Positions 35,469 to 45,141 are shown, numbered from the stretch's first letter. The stretch: 64,000 bases of DNA from Streptomyces fumigatiscleroticus (GCF_014647975.1 NZ_BMQF01000003.1:186001-250000); one strand, 5' to 3'. Made by a program: numbers and translations. Notes: generated from the sequence alone by a model not told the origin.

Positions 35469-36077
35469 ATGCGTCCCGGTACGCCGACCCGCGAGCGCAT
35501 CCTGGACGCCGCGCGCGAGCTGATGCTCACCCTCGGCCTCGCCCGCGCCACCACCAAGGAGATCGCCAGGGCGGCCGGCTGTTCCGAGGCGGCGCTCTAC
35601 AAGCACTTCGCGAGCAAGGAGGAGCTGTTCATCCGCGTGCTCATGGAGCGGCTGCCCCGGCTCGGCCCGCTGCTGCGCAGCCTGGCCGACGAGCCGGGCC
35701 GGCAGAGCCTGGAGGAGAATCTCACCGAGATCGTCCGCCAGGCGGCCCTGTTCTACGAGCAGAGCTTCCCGATCGCCGCGTCGCTGTACGCCGAGACCCA
35801 GCTCAAGCGGCGGCACGACGACACCATGCGGCGGATCGGCTCCGGACCGCACGTGCCCATCGAGGGCCTCGACGCCTATCTCCGCGCCGAACAGGCCGCC
35901 GGCCGGATCCGCCCCGACGCCGACACCTTCGCGGCCGCCTCCCTGCTCCTGGGCGCCTGCGCGCAGCGGGCGTTCGCCTATGACGCGACACCGGCGGGCC
36001 GCCCCGAGGTGGACGGCTTCGCCCGCCGGCTGGCCCGGACGCTGCTCGCCGGAATCTCCGTTGCGGACACGCCCTGA
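35469..36077 (+). CDS. TetR-family transcriptional regulator
   Basis: The 202-residue protein has an N-terminal helix-turn-helix (TRERILDAARELMLTLGLARATTKEIARAAGCSEAALYKHF region, residues ~7-47) with the typical recognition-helix YKHFASKEELF. AGGAG lies before ATG 35469. It is divergently paired with the NAD(P)-binding oxidoreductase gene and flanked by two matching dyads, so it is probably its repressor and autoregulated. Confidence 0.9.
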   Translation: MRPGTPTRERILDAARELMLTLGLARATTKEIARAAGCSEAALYKHFASKEELFIRVLMERLPRLGPLLRSLADEPGRQSLEENLTEIVRQAALFYEQSFPIAASLYAETQLKRRHDDTMRRIGSGPHVPIEGLDAYLRAEQAAGRIRPDADTFAAASLLLGACAQRAFAYDATPAGRPEVDGFARRLARTLLAGISVADTP

Positions 36078-36110
36078 CCGGCGTCAGGCTGGGGCCGTGA
36101 AGGTCCCCGG

Positions 36111-36788
36111 ATGCGCCGTATGCGGCTGAGACTCACCGAGTTCCGGCCCCGCACCGGCCCCTACGTCCATCGCGTCGTCCAGCCCCGCACACCCCTGCGC
36201 CACACCTCGCTGCGCACCCCGCGGACCGGCTCCCGTCTGCTCATGGGCGACCACGACGGGCTGAACCGGCTCGCCGGCCTGTTCTCGTTCGCCGCCCGCT
36301 CGCGGCACACGATCGTGCATGTGCCGCTGCGCGACGGCGTACCGCCCGACGAGGGCTGCGGCGAACCGGTCGACCTGGTGCTCGCCCACCCGGAGGCGGG
36401 TCTGCGCCCGGCCAAGTGGCCCGAGCTGCGCGGCAGGCTGCGGCACGGCACCCCGCTGACCGTCCGCACCGACGAGGCCCGAACCGCCAGGGACGCCCGG
36501 GCCTGGGAGGACCGCGGGTACGGCCGCAGCACGTTGAGCCACGCCACGCACGCGCGCACCTGCTTCCTCGTCGGCGACCGTGCCGCCCTCGCCTCCGCCG
36601 CCACGGCCTTCGCCTACGCGGCCGGCTTCGGCCCGCGCGCGAAGGGCGTCGCCCAGGGGCACGCGGAGTTCGTCACCGGACTGCGCGGGCTGCTGGCTCC
36701 CGACCGCGTCGACGGCAGCCACCCGGACCTGGTGATCTGCTTCAAGCCGTATCCGCCCTACGCCCACTTCAAGCGGCCGGGGCGCTGA
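36111..36788 (+). CDS. Hypothetical protein, Arg/His-rich
   Basis: The 225-residue product is soluble and basic, with no signal peptide or membrane helix and no domain recognised. Motifs that stand out are LLMGDHDGLNRLAGLFSFAARSRH, FAYAAGFGPRAKG and a C-terminal DLVICFKPYPPYAHFK. ATG 36111 has GAAGG upstream; ATG 36120 is an alternative. Its end overlaps the 3' end of the convergent adenosine deaminase gene by 20 bp. Composition matches neighbours, so it looks like a resident gene. Confidence 0.7.
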   Translation: MRRMRLRLTEFRPRTGPYVHRVVQPRTPLRHTSLRTPRTGSRLLMGDHDGLNRLAGLFSFAARSRHTIVHVPLRDGVPPDEGCGEPVDLVLAHPEAGLRPAKWPELRGRLRHGTPLTVRTDEARTARDARAWEDRGYGRSTLSHATHARTCFLVGDRAALASAATAFAYAAGFGPRAKGVAQGHAEFVTGLRGLLAPDRVDGSHPDLVICFKPYPPYAHFKRPGR

Positions 36789-37809
36789 GCCAGGCGTCGA
36801 TTCCGGCCAGCAGCTTCGCCTGCACGTCCTGCGGGGCCACCGAGCCCCGCACCGACTGCCGGGCCAGCTCGGCCAGCTCCGCGTCCGTGAAGCCGTGGTG
36901 GTGCCGGGCGATCTCGTACTGCGCCGCCAGCCGCGAACCGAACAGCAGCGGGTCGTCCGCGCCCAGCGCCAGCGGCACACCCGCCTCGAACAGGGTGCGC
37001 AGCGGGACGTCCTCCGGCTTCTCGTAGACGCCCAGCGCCACATTGGAGGCCGGGCACACCTCGCACGTCACCTGCCGGTCGGCCAGCCGCTTCAGCAGCC
37101 GCGGATCCTCCGCCGCCCGCACCCCGTGCCCGATCCGCCCGGCGTGCAGGTCGTCCAGGCAGTCCCGCACCGAGGCCGGCCCGGTCAGCTCACCCCCGTG
37201 CGGCGCCGACAGCAGCCCGCCCTCGCGTGCGATGGCGAACGCCCGGTCGAAGTCCCGGGCCATGCCCCGCCGCTCGTCGTTGGAGAGCCCGAAACCGATC
37301 ACGCCGCGGTCCCGGTAGCGCACCGCCAGCCGGGCCAGCGTGCGGGCGTCCAGCGGATGCTTCATGCGGTTGGCGGCCACCAGCACCCGCATCCCGAGCC
37401 CGGTCTCCCGCATCGCCGAGTCCACCGCGTCCAGGATGATCTCCAGCGCGGGGATCAGCCCGCCCAGCCGGGGGGCGTAGGAGGTCGGGTCCACCTGGAT
37501 CTCCAGCCACCCGGAGCCGTCCCGCAGATCCTCCTCCGCGGCCTCCCGCACCAGCCGCTGGATGTCCTCCGGCTCACGCAGGCACGAGCGCGCCGCGTCG
37601 TACAGCCGCTGGAAGCGGAACCAGCCGCGCTCGTCCGTCGCCCGCAGTCTGGGCGGCTCCCCGCCGACGAGTGCCTCGGTCAGCGCCTCGGGCAGGCGCA
37701 CGCCGTACTTGTCGGCCAGCTCCAGCAGGGTGGCGGGCCGCATGGACCCGGTGAAGTGCAGATGCAGATGCGCCTTCGGCAGCTCAGAGACATCACGTAC
37801 ACGCTCCAT
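36769..37809 (-). CDS. Adenosine deaminase family protein
   Basis: The 346-residue TIM barrel has metal ligands HLHLH (H16, H18), the catalytic HGGE (His and Glu), RIGHGVR and GADDPLLFG, matching the ADA zinc site (HxH, HAGE, GHG, DDP). The residue after HLH, Asp in classical ADA (HLDG), is Thr here (HFTG). Since that Asp contacts the ribose in mouse ADA, the true substrate may be another aminopurine nucleoside. ATG 37809 has AGGA 8 nt upstream. Confidence 0.88.
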   Translation of the reverse strand: MERVRDVSELPKAHLHLHFTGSMRPATLLELADKYGVRLPEALTEALVGGEPPRLRATDERGWFRFQRLYDAARSCLREPEDIQRLVREAAEEDLRDGSGWLEIQVDPTSYAPRLGGLIPALEIILDAVDSAMRETGLGMRVLVAANRMKHPLDARTLARLAVRYRDRGVIGFGLSNDERRGMARDFDRAFAIAREGGLLSAPHGGELTGPASVRDCLDDLHAGRIGHGVRAAEDPRLLKRLADRQVTCEVCPASNVALGVYEKPEDVPLRTLFEAGVPLALGADDPLLFGSRLAAQYEIARHHHGFTDAELAELARQSVRGSVAPQDVQAKLLAGIDAWLSAPAA

Positions 37810-37882
37810 TGCAGGATCCTGCCGCACGCCCCTGGCGTCCCGGTAGCGCTTTCCCCGTACGTGACCTTGCTCGCACAAACGA

Positions 37883-37924
37883 ACAGGGGCTCATCCCAGG
37901 AACGTTCCCGGGACGAGCCCCTGT
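37883..37924 (-). terminator. Terminator after the aminotransferase gene
   Basis: ACAGGGGCTC and GAGCCCCTGT form a 10-bp stem, with an inner CCC/GGG pair and a GGAACGTTCC palindrome in the loop. It lies 14 bp past the aminotransferase stop. Confidence 0.75.
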
Positions 37925-37938
37925 CCGTTACGGAGACC

Positions 37939-39165
37939 TCAGTCCCGCGCCTCCGCCAGCAGCTTCTGGATCCGGCTCACGCCCTCGACCAGGTCCTCGT
38001 CGCCCAGCGCGTACGACAGCCGCAGATAGCCCGGCGTGCCGAAGGCCTCGCCCGGAACCACGGCGACCTCGGCCTCCTCCAGGATCAGCGCGGCCAGCTC
38101 GACGGTGTTCCGCGGACGCTTGCCGCGGATCTCCTTGCCGATCAGCGCCTTCACCGACGGGTAGGCGTAGAACGCGCCCTCCGGCTCCGGGCAGAGGACG
38201 CCGTCGATCTCGTTGAGCATCCGCACGATGGTCTTCCGGCGGCGGTCGAAGGCCTCACGCATCGTGGCGACGGCTTCCAGGTCGCCGGAGACGGCGGCCA
38301 GCGCCGCGGCCTGCGCGACGTTCGACACGTTGGACGTGGCGTGCGACTGGAGGTTGGTCGCGGCCTTGACCACGTCCTTGGGGCCGATGACCCAGCCCAC
38401 CCGCCAGCCGGTCATGGCGTACGTCTTGGCGACACCGTTGACCACGACGGTCCTGTCCGCCAGCTCCGGCACGACCACCGGCAGGGAGTGGAACTCCGCG
38501 GAGCCGTAGACCAGGTGCTCGTAGATCTCGTCGGTCAGGACCCACAGGCCCTTCTCCAGCGCCCAGCGGCCGATCTCCTCGATCTGCTCGCGGGTGTAGA
38601 CCGCGCCGGTCGGGTTGGAGGGGGAGACGAAGAGCAGCACCTTGGTGTTCTCGGTGCGGGCCGCCTCCAGCTGCTCCACCGAGACCCGGTAGCCGGTCGT
38701 CTCGTCGGCGACGACCTCCACCGGGACACCGCCGGCCAGGCGGACCGACTCGGGGTACGTCGTCCAGTACGGCGCCGGGACGATGACCTCGTCGCCCGGG
38801 TCGAGGAGCGCGGCGAACGCCTCGTAGATGGCCTGCTTGCCGCCGTTGGTGACCAGGATCTGGGAGGCCTCGACCTCGTAGCCCGAGTCGCGCAGCGTCT
38901 TCGCGGCGATCGCGGCCTTCAGCTCGGGCAGGCCGCCCGCCGGCGTGTAGCGGTGGTACTTCGGGTTCTTGCAGGCCTCGATCGCGGCCTCGACGATGTA
39001 GTCCGGGGTCGGGAAGTCGGGCTCACCCGCCCCGAAGCCGATCACCGGACGCCCGGCGGCCTTGAGGGCCTTGGCCTTGGCGTCCACGGCGAGGGTGGCG
39101 GACTCGGAGATCGCGCCGACTCGGGCGGAGACCCGGCGCTCGGTGGGAGGGGTTGCAGCGCTCAT
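37939..39165 (-). CDS. aspC: Class I aminotransferase, aspartate aminotransferase type
   Basis: This 408-residue PLP enzyme of subgroup Ib transfers the amino group between aspartate and 2-oxoglutarate, and may also use prephenate. The pyridoxal Lys is K247 ([16 protein letters not shown]). Other motifs are [25 protein letters not shown] (181-190) and [10 protein letters not shown] (211-220). ATG 39165 was chosen; ATG 39174 would add MGP. It is transcribed away from tRNA-Trp. Confidence 0.9.
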   Translation of the reverse strand: MSAATPPTERRVSARVGAISESATLAVDAKAKALKAAGRPVIGFGAGEPDFPTPDYIVEAAIEACKNPKYHRYTPAGGLPELKAAIAAKTLRDSGYEVEASQILVTNGGKQAIYEAFAALLDPGDEVIVPAPYWTTYPESVRLAGGVPVEVVADETTGYRVSVEQLEAARTENTKVLLFVSPSNPTGAVYTREQIEEIGRWALEKGLWVLTDEIYEHLVYGSAEFHSLPVVVPELADRTVVVNGVAKTYAMTGWRVGWVIGPKDVVKAATNLQSHATSNVSNVAQAAALAAVSGDLEAVATMREAFDRRRKTIVRMLNEIDGVLCPEPEGAFYAYPSVKALIGKEIRGKRPRNTVELAALILEEAEVAVVPGEAFGTPGYLRLSYALGDEDLVEGVSRIQKLLAEARD

Positions 39166-39323
39166 GGGGCCCATCGTTCCAGACCGGAAACCTCCCCGGC
39201 ACACGGGTTTCACGTACTGAACAGGACCGGGCAAACCCCCGGACAACCGTCCGGACCGGCCGCGCGGCGGGGGCGATCTCCGGCCGCCCCGCCGCCGGCG
39301 AAGATCCCGATCGGCACTTTCTG

Positions 39324-39353
39324 TTCGACGCCCGGCCCCGGACCACGTACACT
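39324..39353 (+). promoter_or_regulatory. Putative promoter upstream of tRNA-Trp/secE/nusG
   Basis: TTCGAC (39324-39329), N18 and TACACT (39348-39353) form a fair vegetative promoter about 85 bp before tRNA-Trp. It lies in the 273-bp region divergent from the aminotransferase gene. Confidence 0.5.
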
Positions 39354-39438
39354 CTCACCTCGTTGGCCTTCAGCAGCCCGCACTCGCACGATGCGGACCA
39401 AGCATCCGAGTGGATGCGGTACGTTGGGGGACACACAA

Positions 39439-39511
39439 AGGGTCGTAGCTCAATTGGTAGAGCACTGGTCTCCAAAACCAGCGGTTGGGGGTTCAAGTCC
39501 CTCCGGCCCTG
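39439..39511 (+). tRNA. tRNA-Trp (CCA)
   Basis: The 73-nt cloverleaf has acceptor AGGGTCG/CGGCCCT and anticodon loop CTCCAAA (CCA at 39472-39474). The D-arm is GCTCAATTGGTAGAGC and the T-arm GGGGG-TTCAAGT-CCCTC. It directly precedes secE, as in most Actinobacteria. Confidence 0.96.
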
Positions 39512-39619
39512 CTACACACACCTTCGCCAGGATGTGTGCGCATGTACGTACAGCAATGCACCGCCGTGCGGCTCATACCGGGCGCGGCACGGCCACGACC
39601 CGGAATCAGGTGAGGACGA

Positions 39620-39907
39620 GTGACGGACGCCGTGGGCTCCATCGACATGCCTGATGCCCAGGACGAGGCGCCGGAGTCCAAGAAGAAGAACCGCAAGGGC
39701 GGCAAGCGTGCCAAGAAGGGCCCGCTGAAGCGCCTCGCTCTCTTCTACCGTCAGATCATCGCGGAACTCCGCAAGGTCGTCTGGCCGACGCGCAACCAGC
39801 TGACGTCGTACACCACTGTGGTGATTATCTTCGTCGCCATCATGATCGCCCTGGTGACCGTGATTGACTATGGGCTCAGCCACGCGGCGAAGTACGTCTT
39901 CGGCTGA
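39620..39907 (+). CDS. secE: Preprotein translocase subunit SecE
   Basis: The 95-residue protein has a Lys-rich N-terminus (SKKKNRKGGKRAKKG), the conserved amphipathic segment ELRKVVWPTRNQL and one transmembrane helix (~67-86). It stabilises SecY in the translocon. GTG 39620 follows GGTGAGGA. Confidence 0.95.
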   Translation: MTDAVGSIDMPDAQDEAPESKKKNRKGGKRAKKGPLKRLALFYRQIIAELRKVVWPTRNQLTSYTTVVIIFVAIMIALVTVIDYGLSHAAKYVFG

Positions 39908-39914
39908 GCCGTGA

Positions 39915-39951
39915 GCGAAGAGCGCCGTTGGTACACCGGCGCTCCTTTCGC
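39915..39951 (+). terminator. Hairpin between secE and nusG (attenuator-like)
   Basis: AGCGCCG / CGGCGCT with outer GCGAA/TTTCGC pairs forms a stem around a 9-nt loop. It lies in the 82-bp secE-nusG gap and may only partly terminate. Confidence 0.5.
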
Positions 39952-39989
39952 GTGTTCCACCCCTATGTATCCAGGAAGAAGCAGCCACC

Positions 39990-40829
39990 GTGTCTGACCA
40001 GAACCTGAACGACGCCATCGAGCCCGACGAGTCGGTGGACGACGAGCTCGACATCGTCGAGGGCGCGGACGAGGTCGACGAGTTCGAGGCTGCCGACGCC
40101 GAGGCGGGCGAGGCCTCCGAGGAGGCCGCGGTGCACGTCGAGGACGAGGACGAGGCCGCCGCGGATGAGGCCGAGGAAGAGGCCGAGGCCGAGGAAGAGC
40201 CGGCCGAGCCCGTGGATCCCGTCGCCGCGCTGCGCGAGGAGCTCCGCACCCTGCCCGGCGAGTGGTACGTGATCCACACCTACGCCGGCTACGAGAACCG
40301 GGTGAAGACCAACCTGGAGCAGCGTGCCGTCTCGCTGAACGTCGAGGACTACATCTTCCAGGCCGAGGTGCCGCAGGAAGAGGTCGTCCAGATCAAGAAC
40401 GGCGACCGCAAGACCATCAAGCAGAACAAGCTGCCCGGTTACGTGCTGGTCCGCATGGACCTCACCAACGAGTCCTGGGGCGTCGTCCGCAACACCCCGG
40501 GCGTGACCGGCTTCGTGGGCAACGCCTACGACCCCTACCCGCTGACGCTGGACGAGATCGTCAAGATGCTCGCCCCCGAGGCCGAGGAGAAGGCCGCCCG
40601 CGAGGCCGCCGAGGCCGAGGGCAAGCCGGCCCCGCAGCGCAAGGTCGAGGTCCAGGTGCTGGACTTCGAGGTGGGTGACTCGGTCACCGTCACCGACGGC
40701 CCGTTCGCCACGCTCCAGGCGACCATCAACGAGATCAACGCCGACTCCAAGAAGGTCAAGGGCCTGGTGGAGATCTTCGGCCGCGAGACGCCGGTCGAGC
40801 TGTCCTTCGACCAGATCCAGAAGAACTAG
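39990..40829 (+). CDS. nusG: Transcription termination/antitermination factor NusG
   Basis: The 279-residue protein has a long acidic N-terminal extension (residues 1-~78, Glu/Asp/Ala-rich), the NGN domain ([19 protein letters not shown]) and a C-terminal KOW motif ([16 protein letters not shown]). The acidic extension is common in Actinobacteria and absent in E. coli. AGGAAG precedes GTG 39990. A strong terminator separates nusG from rplK. Confidence 0.95.
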   Translation: MSDQNLNDAIEPDESVDDELDIVEGADEVDEFEAADAEAGEASEEAAVHVEDEDEAAADEAEEEAEAEEEPAEPVDPVAALREELRTLPGEWYVIHTYAGYENRVKTNLEQRAVSLNVEDYIFQAEVPQEEVVQIKNGDRKTIKQNKLPGYVLVRMDLTNESWGVVRNTPGVTGFVGNAYDPYPLTLDEIVKMLAPEAEEKAAREAAEAEGKPAPQRKVEVQVLDFEVGDSVTVTDGPFATLQATINEINADSKKVKGLVEIFGRETPVELSFDQIQKN

Positions 40830-40863
40830 CTCCGGCCGGATCCTCGGATCACACGCTTCCGAA

Positions 40864-40909
40864 CAGGTCAGATCGGGCACTCTCGCCCGTTCTGACCTGC
40901 TCGGTTTTT
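40864..40909 (+). terminator. Strong terminator after nusG
   Basis: CAGGTCAGA-T-CGGGC pairs with GCCCG-T-TCTGACCTG (14 pairs with one T/T mismatch, 6-nt loop) and TTTTT follows at 40905-40909. Confidence 0.9.
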
Positions 40910-40935
40910 GGCCGCGCATGGATACCCGTTATCGT
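40908..40935 (+). promoter_or_regulatory. Candidate rplKA promoter
   Basis: TTGGCC (40908-40913), N16 and TATCGT (40930-40935) lie immediately after the nusG terminator and 76 bp before rplK. Moderate match. Confidence 0.4.
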
Positions 40936-41010
40936 TGTGCGGTATGCCTCCATCCGGAATGTCCGGACCGGACGGCTGAACACTCTCACTAAGACCCGGA
41001 GAGAGAGCAC

Positions 41011-41445
41011 ATGCCTCCCAAGAAGAAGAAGGTCACGGGGCTCATCAAGCTCCAGATCCAGGCCGGTGCCGCCAACCCGGCCCCGCCGGTCGGCCCCGCG
41101 CTGGGCCAGCACGGCGTCAACATCATGGAGTTCTGCAAGGCCTACAACGCCGCGACCGAGTCGCAGCGCGGCTGGGTCATCCCGGTGGAGATCACGGTCT
41201 ACGAGGACCGTTCCTTCACCTTCATCACCAAGACCCCGCCGGCCGCCAAGATGATCCTCAAGGCCGCGGGTGTGGAGAAGGGCTCCGGCGAGCCGCACAA
41301 GACCAAGGTCGCGAAGATCACGCGCGACCAGGTCCGCGAGATCGCCACCACCAAGATGCCCGACCTCAACGCCAACGACCTGGACGCCGCCGAGAAGATC
41401 ATCGCCGGCACCGCCCGTTCCATGGGCATCACGGTCGAGGGCTGA
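41011..41445 (+). CDS. rplK: 50S ribosomal protein L11
   Basis: The 144-residue protein starts [20 protein letters not shown] and contains [21 protein letters not shown], the thiostrepton-binding N-terminal domain with its conserved Pro residues, and a C-terminal rRNA-binding domain. A GGAGAGAGAG-type purine tract precedes ATG 41011. It forms a pair with rplA. Confidence 0.97.
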
Positions 41446-41526
41446 GTCCCACCCCCGTCAACAGCAGAAGTGTGGAAGGGCCTGCTCGGCCCGGACCACG
41501 ACTCCTAAGAACCCACAGGAGCAGTA

Positions 41527-42252
41527 GTGAGCAAGCGCAGCAAGTCTCTCCGCGCTGCGGACGCCAAGGTCGACCGGGAGAAGCTCTACGCCCCGCTCGA
41601 GGCCGTCCGTCTCGCCAAGGAGACCTCCACGACCAAGTTCGACGGCACCGTCGAGGTCGCCTTCCGCCTGGGTGTCGACCCGCGCAAGGCCGACCAGATG
41701 GTCCGTGGCACCGTGAACCTCCCGCACGGCACCGGTAAGACCGCCCGGGTCCTGGTCTTCGCGACCGGTGACCGTGCCGAGGCCGCGCGTGCCGCGGGCG
41801 CCGACATCGTCGGCGCCGACGAGCTGATCGACGAGGTGTCGAAGGGCCGTCTGGACTTCGACGCCGTCGTCGCCACCCCGGACCTGATGGGCAAGGTCGG
41901 CCGCCTCGGCCGCGTGCTCGGTCCCCGTGGTCTCATGCCGAACCCCAAGACCGGCACCGTGACCCCGGACGTCGCCAAGGCTGTCACCGACATCAAGGGC
42001 GGCAAGATCGAGTTCCGCGTCGACAAGCACTCGAACCTGCACTTCATCATCGGCAAGGTGTCCTTCGACGACACCAAGCTGGTGGAGAACTACGGCGCGG
42101 CGCTGGAGGAGATCCTCCGTCTGAAGCCGTCCGCCGCCAAGGGCCGCTACATCAAGAAGGCCGCCATCACCACCACGATGGGCCCCGGCGTTCCGGTCGA
42201 CCCCAACCGCACCCGCAACCTCCTCGTCGAGGAGGACCCGGCGGCGGTCTGA
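41527..42252 (+). CDS. rplA: 50S ribosomal protein L1
   Basis: The 241-residue protein has the L1 signature [20 protein letters not shown] and [19 protein letters not shown]1 forms the E-site stalk and in many bacteria represses its own operon. GTG 41527 follows CAGGAGCAGTA. A strong terminator comes right after. Confidence 0.97.
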   Translation: MSKRSKSLRAADAKVDREKLYAPLEAVRLAKETSTTKFDGTVEVAFRLGVDPRKADQMVRGTVNLPHGTGKTARVLVFATGDRAEAARAAGADIVGADELIDEVSKGRLDFDAVVATPDLMGKVGRLGRVLGPRGLMPNPKTGTVTPDVAKAVTDIKGGKIEFRVDKHSNLHFIIGKVSFDDTKLVENYGAALEEILRLKPSAAKGRYIKKAAITTTMGPGVPVDPNRTRNLLVEEDPAAV

Positions 42253-42276
42253 GCCCACGGCTCACCCCTTCCGGTC

Positions 42277-42310
42277 ACGGGCCCCGCACCTTCCGAGGTG
42301 CGGGGCCCGT
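42277..42310 (+). terminator. Strong terminator after rplA
   Basis: ACGGGCCCCGCACC and GGTGCGGGGCCCGT form a perfect 14-bp stem with a 6-nt loop, followed by CCCTTTTCC. Confidence 0.9.
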
Positions 42311-42417
42311 CCCTTTTCCCGGCCGGCGCGGGAGTGCGCGCCTGCCCGTTTCCGGGCACGTGTGTCAGTGGCCTGCGTTAGCGTGCAGGACACCGGATGC
42401 GCATAGGGGTGGGACGA

Positions 42418-43335
42418 ATGAAGAGCACGACCGTGCGTCGCGTGGCCCTCTCGATCGCGGCGGCGACCGCGCTGACCGGGACGGCGGCGTGCAGCGCCGA
42501 CGACTCCTCCGACCGCTTTGCCGGGGACGACGGCGCCTCGCGCGGCGGTGGCGCACGCGTCAGCCCCATAGCCGCCCTGCGCTCCGCCGAGCGCTCCACC
42601 GACCGGGCCGACTCCGCCCGCGTCGAGTCCAGTACGACCATGGGCGCGATGATGTCCATGACGGCCGACGGCGTCCTCGGCTGGGGCGACGGTCTCACCG
42701 GCACCCTCACCATCACCTACACCGGCGGCACCATGGCCGACACCATGCGCCGGCTCGGCACCACATCGATGCAGGCCCGCTACCTCCCCGACGCCTACTA
42801 CGCGCGCATGGGCGACACCTTCGCCGAGCAGGCGGGCGGCAAGCACTGGGTGCGGTACGCCTACGACGACCTGGAGGACGTCGCCGGCAGCTCCGGCGCC
42901 CACCTCGGGGACCAGATGCGGAACACCACGCCCAACCAGTCGGTGAAACTCCTGCTGGCCTCCGGAGACGTGCACAAGGTCGGCGAGGAGACGGTCCGCG
43001 GCGAGCGGGCCACGCACTACTCCGGCACGGTCGACGTCGCCGACCTGGTCGGCCGGAGCTCCGGCCTGAGCGCCGCCCAGCTCGCCGACCTGAAGAAGCA
43101 GCTCACCCAGGCCGGCGTGACCACCGAGACCCTGGACATCTGGGTCAACGACCGGGATCTGCTGGTCAAGAAGATCGAGAAGGGCCACATGGCCACCGGA
43201 CAGCTGACCCAGACCGCGTACTACAGCGACTACGGCGTGAAGGTCACCGCCGAGCGGCCCCCGGCCGGCGACACCCAGGACTTCAAGGACCTGCTGGAGC
43301 GGCAGGGCGGCACCCTGGGCGACACCACCTCCTGA
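42418..43335 (+). CDS. Lipoprotein, LppX/LprG-like fold candidate (paralogue 1)
   Basis: The 305-residue secreted protein has a basic N-region, a hydrophobic core and a lipobox-like TGTAAC ending near residue 25. The rest alternates strands with [10 protein letters not shown] at the end. The layout (Met-substitution-rich strand [11 protein letters not shown], then DDLEDV, then [13 protein letters not shown]) resembles the LolA/LppX lipid-binding fold, but this is weak. ATG 42418 was chosen for GGTGGGA upstream and the signal peptide. It shares layout with the next gene, notably the RATHYSGTV / RTTHYRGTV segment. Confidence 0.75.
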   Translation: MKSTTVRRVALSIAAATALTGTAACSADDSSDRFAGDDGASRGGGARVSPIAALRSAERSTDRADSARVESSTTMGAMMSMTADGVLGWGDGLTGTLTITYTGGTMADTMRRLGTTSMQARYLPDAYYARMGDTFAEQAGGKHWVRYAYDDLEDVAGSSGAHLGDQMRNTTPNQSVKLLLASGDVHKVGEETVRGERATHYSGTVDVADLVGRSSGLSAAQLADLKKQLTQAGVTTETLDIWVNDRDLLVKKIEKGHMATGQLTQTAYYSDYGVKVTAERPPAGDTQDFKDLLERQGGTLGDTTS

Positions 43336-43454
43336 GCCGCGGCGGTTCCGTGGCCCACCCGGACCCAGGAGAAATCACAGGACTGTTCGAGTCCCGCTCG
43401 GATACGCTCATGAATCTGCTGTGTACAGGCCATGCGTTCCTCGGGGGGAATTCG

Positions 43455-44318
43455 ATGAAGGCTTCCGTCTCCGCTTCCGTCCGCCGTCGCGTCCGGCGGC
43501 GGGCGACGGGTGCCGGACTCGCCGCGCTGCTCCTGGCGGGCGGCGTCGCCGGCTGCGGAACCGGGAAGTCGCAGTCCCCGTCGATGACCCCCGCGGCGGC
43601 CGTCGCCCGGGCCGCCGGGAACACCGAGGACATCGCGTCCTTCCGCTATCTGATGACCGGCCGCATCCCGGGGCAGGGCCGGGTCGAGGCCGAGGCCCGG
43701 ATGCGTACGAAGCCCGCCATCGCCATGAGCATGCAGATCACGGCGCCGGACCTGGGCACGGACGGCAGCGCCGAGATCCGGCTCGTCGACGAGGTCCTGT
43801 ACATCGGCGGCGAGGCGGCGGCGAAGGAGCTGGACGGCAAGAGCTGGATCAGGTTCGACCTGTCCGCGCTCGGCGCGAAGGGTCTGGGCGGCGAGCTGGC
43901 CGCAGCGGGGCAGGCGGACAAGAACCCGGCCCAGGACACCACCCTCCTGACCGGCTCCGAGGACGTGAAGAAGGTCGGCACCGAGACGGTCGACGGGGTG
44001 CGGACCACGCACTACCGGGGGACGGTCACCCTCGACGACTTCCGCGACTCGCTCGAGGGCGAGGACGCGGCCACCCGTGAGCGGCGCGAGAAGAGTCTCG
44101 AGCAGTACGAGGAGCTGGGCGCCGACGAGCTCACGATGGACATGTGGGTCGACGGCGACGACCGGGCCAAGCGGCTCCGGGTCCGGGGAGACGCCGACCG
44201 GGGCCCCCTCGATATGAAGATCACATTCCTCGACGTGAACAAGCCGGTGACGATCACCGCACCGCCCGCCGGGAAGACCGTCGACCTCGCCGAGATGATG
44301 TCGGAGCTCGGGGCCTGA
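43455..44318 (+). CDS. Lipoprotein, LppX/LprG-like fold candidate (paralogue 2)
   Basis: The 287-residue protein has a clear type II signal ([14 protein letters not shown], lipid Cys34). It then shows the same strand order as the upstream lipoprotein, with [23 protein letters not shown] and a terminal [21 protein letters not shown] precedes ATG 43455. The two lipoproteins lie between rplA and rplJ, as in S. coelicolor, interrupting the ribosomal cluster. They may carry or sense a hydrophobic ligand at the outer face of the membrane (inference). Confidence 0.78.
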   Translation: MKASVSASVRRRVRRRATGAGLAALLLAGGVAGCGTGKSQSPSMTPAAAVARAAGNTEDIASFRYLMTGRIPGQGRVEAEARMRTKPAIAMSMQITAPDLGTDGSAEIRLVDEVLYIGGEAAAKELDGKSWIRFDLSALGAKGLGGELAAAGQADKNPAQDTTLLTGSEDVKKVGTETVDGVRTTHYRGTVTLDDFRDSLEGEDAATRERREKSLEQYEELGADELTMDMWVDGDDRAKRLRVRGDADRGPLDMKITFLDVNKPVTITAPPAGKTVDLAEMMSELGA

Positions 44319-44337
44319 GACCCGTACGGGCGGATTT

Positions 44338-44367
44338 GCTCGACGGCGACCCGTTCACGTACTCTGA
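44338..44367 (+). promoter_or_regulatory. rplJL promoter
   Basis: TTGCTC (44338-44343), N18 and TACTCT (44362-44367) lie just after the lipoprotein gene and start a ~240-nt leader. Confidence 0.6.
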
Positions 44368-44610
44368 TGCGGAAGCCAAAGACCGCTGGTCGTTGCCGTG
44401 CGCTCGCGAGAGGGTGCGGTGGCCGAAGGATCCGCTGAACTGCGGACGACCCGCGCAGGTGACTGTGGAAGTGCTCCCGTATTCACGGCCCCGTGCCGAT
44501 GGATGTCCGGTCGAGCTACGCCCCGTGCGCCTGCGCCGGGGCGTTTCGTTTTCCCCAGTCCTCCTTCGGGTCCGCGCGGTCCGAATCACCCGGAAGGAGG
44601 CCGAGGCTCT
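44368..44610 (+). promoter_or_regulatory. L10-type leader of rplJL
   Basis: The ~240-nt untranslated leader before rplJ contains several pairing segments. Near its 3' end CGCCCCG (44519-44525) pairs with CGGGGCG (44537-44543), followed by TTTCGTTTT, like an attenuator. By position and length it corresponds to the L10(L12)4-binding leader that gives feedback control of rplJL in many bacteria. The exact L10 site was not resolved. Confidence 0.6.
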
Positions 44611-45141
44611 ATGGCGAGGCCCGACAAGGCTGCCGCGGTTGCCGAGCTGACGGACAAGTTCCGCAGCTCCAACGCCGCCGTGCTGACCGAGTACCGCGGT
44701 CTCACCGTGGCGCAGCTCAAGACGCTGCGCCGGTCGCTCGGTGAGAACGCCCAGTACGCCGTGGTGAAGAACACGCTGACCAAGATTGCGGCCAACGAGG
44801 CCGGGATCACGACGCTGGACGACCACTTCAATGGTCCGACGGCTGTCGCCTTCATCACCGGTGACCCGGTGGAGTCGGCGAAGGGTCTCCGTGACTTCGC
44901 CAAGGACAACCCGAATCTCGTCATCAAGGGCGGTGTCCTTGACGGCAAGGCGCTGTCCGCCGACGAGATCAAGAAGCTTGCGGACCTCGAGTCCCGCGAG
45001 GTTCTGCTCTCCAAGCTGGCCGGTGCCTTCAAGGCGAAGCAGTCCCAGGCTGCCTCCGTCTTCCAGGCGCTGCCGTCGAAGCTCGTCCGCACCGTGGACG
45101 CGCTCCGTGCCAAGCAGGACGAGCAGGGCGGTGCCGAGTAA
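44611..45141 (+). CDS. rplJ: 50S ribosomal protein L10
   Basis: The 176-residue protein begins [19 protein letters not shown] and has the conserved [13 protein letters not shown] and [10 protein letters not shown]. Its C-terminal helix carries L7/L12 dimers. AAGGAGG precedes ATG 44611 by 10 nt. The open frame extends upstream into the leader but homology starts here. Confidence 0.97.
   Translation: MARPDKAAAVAELTDKFRSSNAAVLTEYRGLTVAQLKTLRRSLGENAQYAVVKNTLTKIAANEAGITTLDDHFNGPTAVAFITGDPVESAKGLRDFAKDNPNLVIKGGVLDGKALSADEIKKLADLESREVLLSKLAGAFKAKQSQAASVFQALPSKLVRTVDALRAKQDEQGGAE

Noticed and set aside
44398..44610. N-terminal extension of L10
   Set aside because: The upstream in-frame codons have no L10 homology, overlap the leader structure, and AAGGAGG marks ATG 44611.
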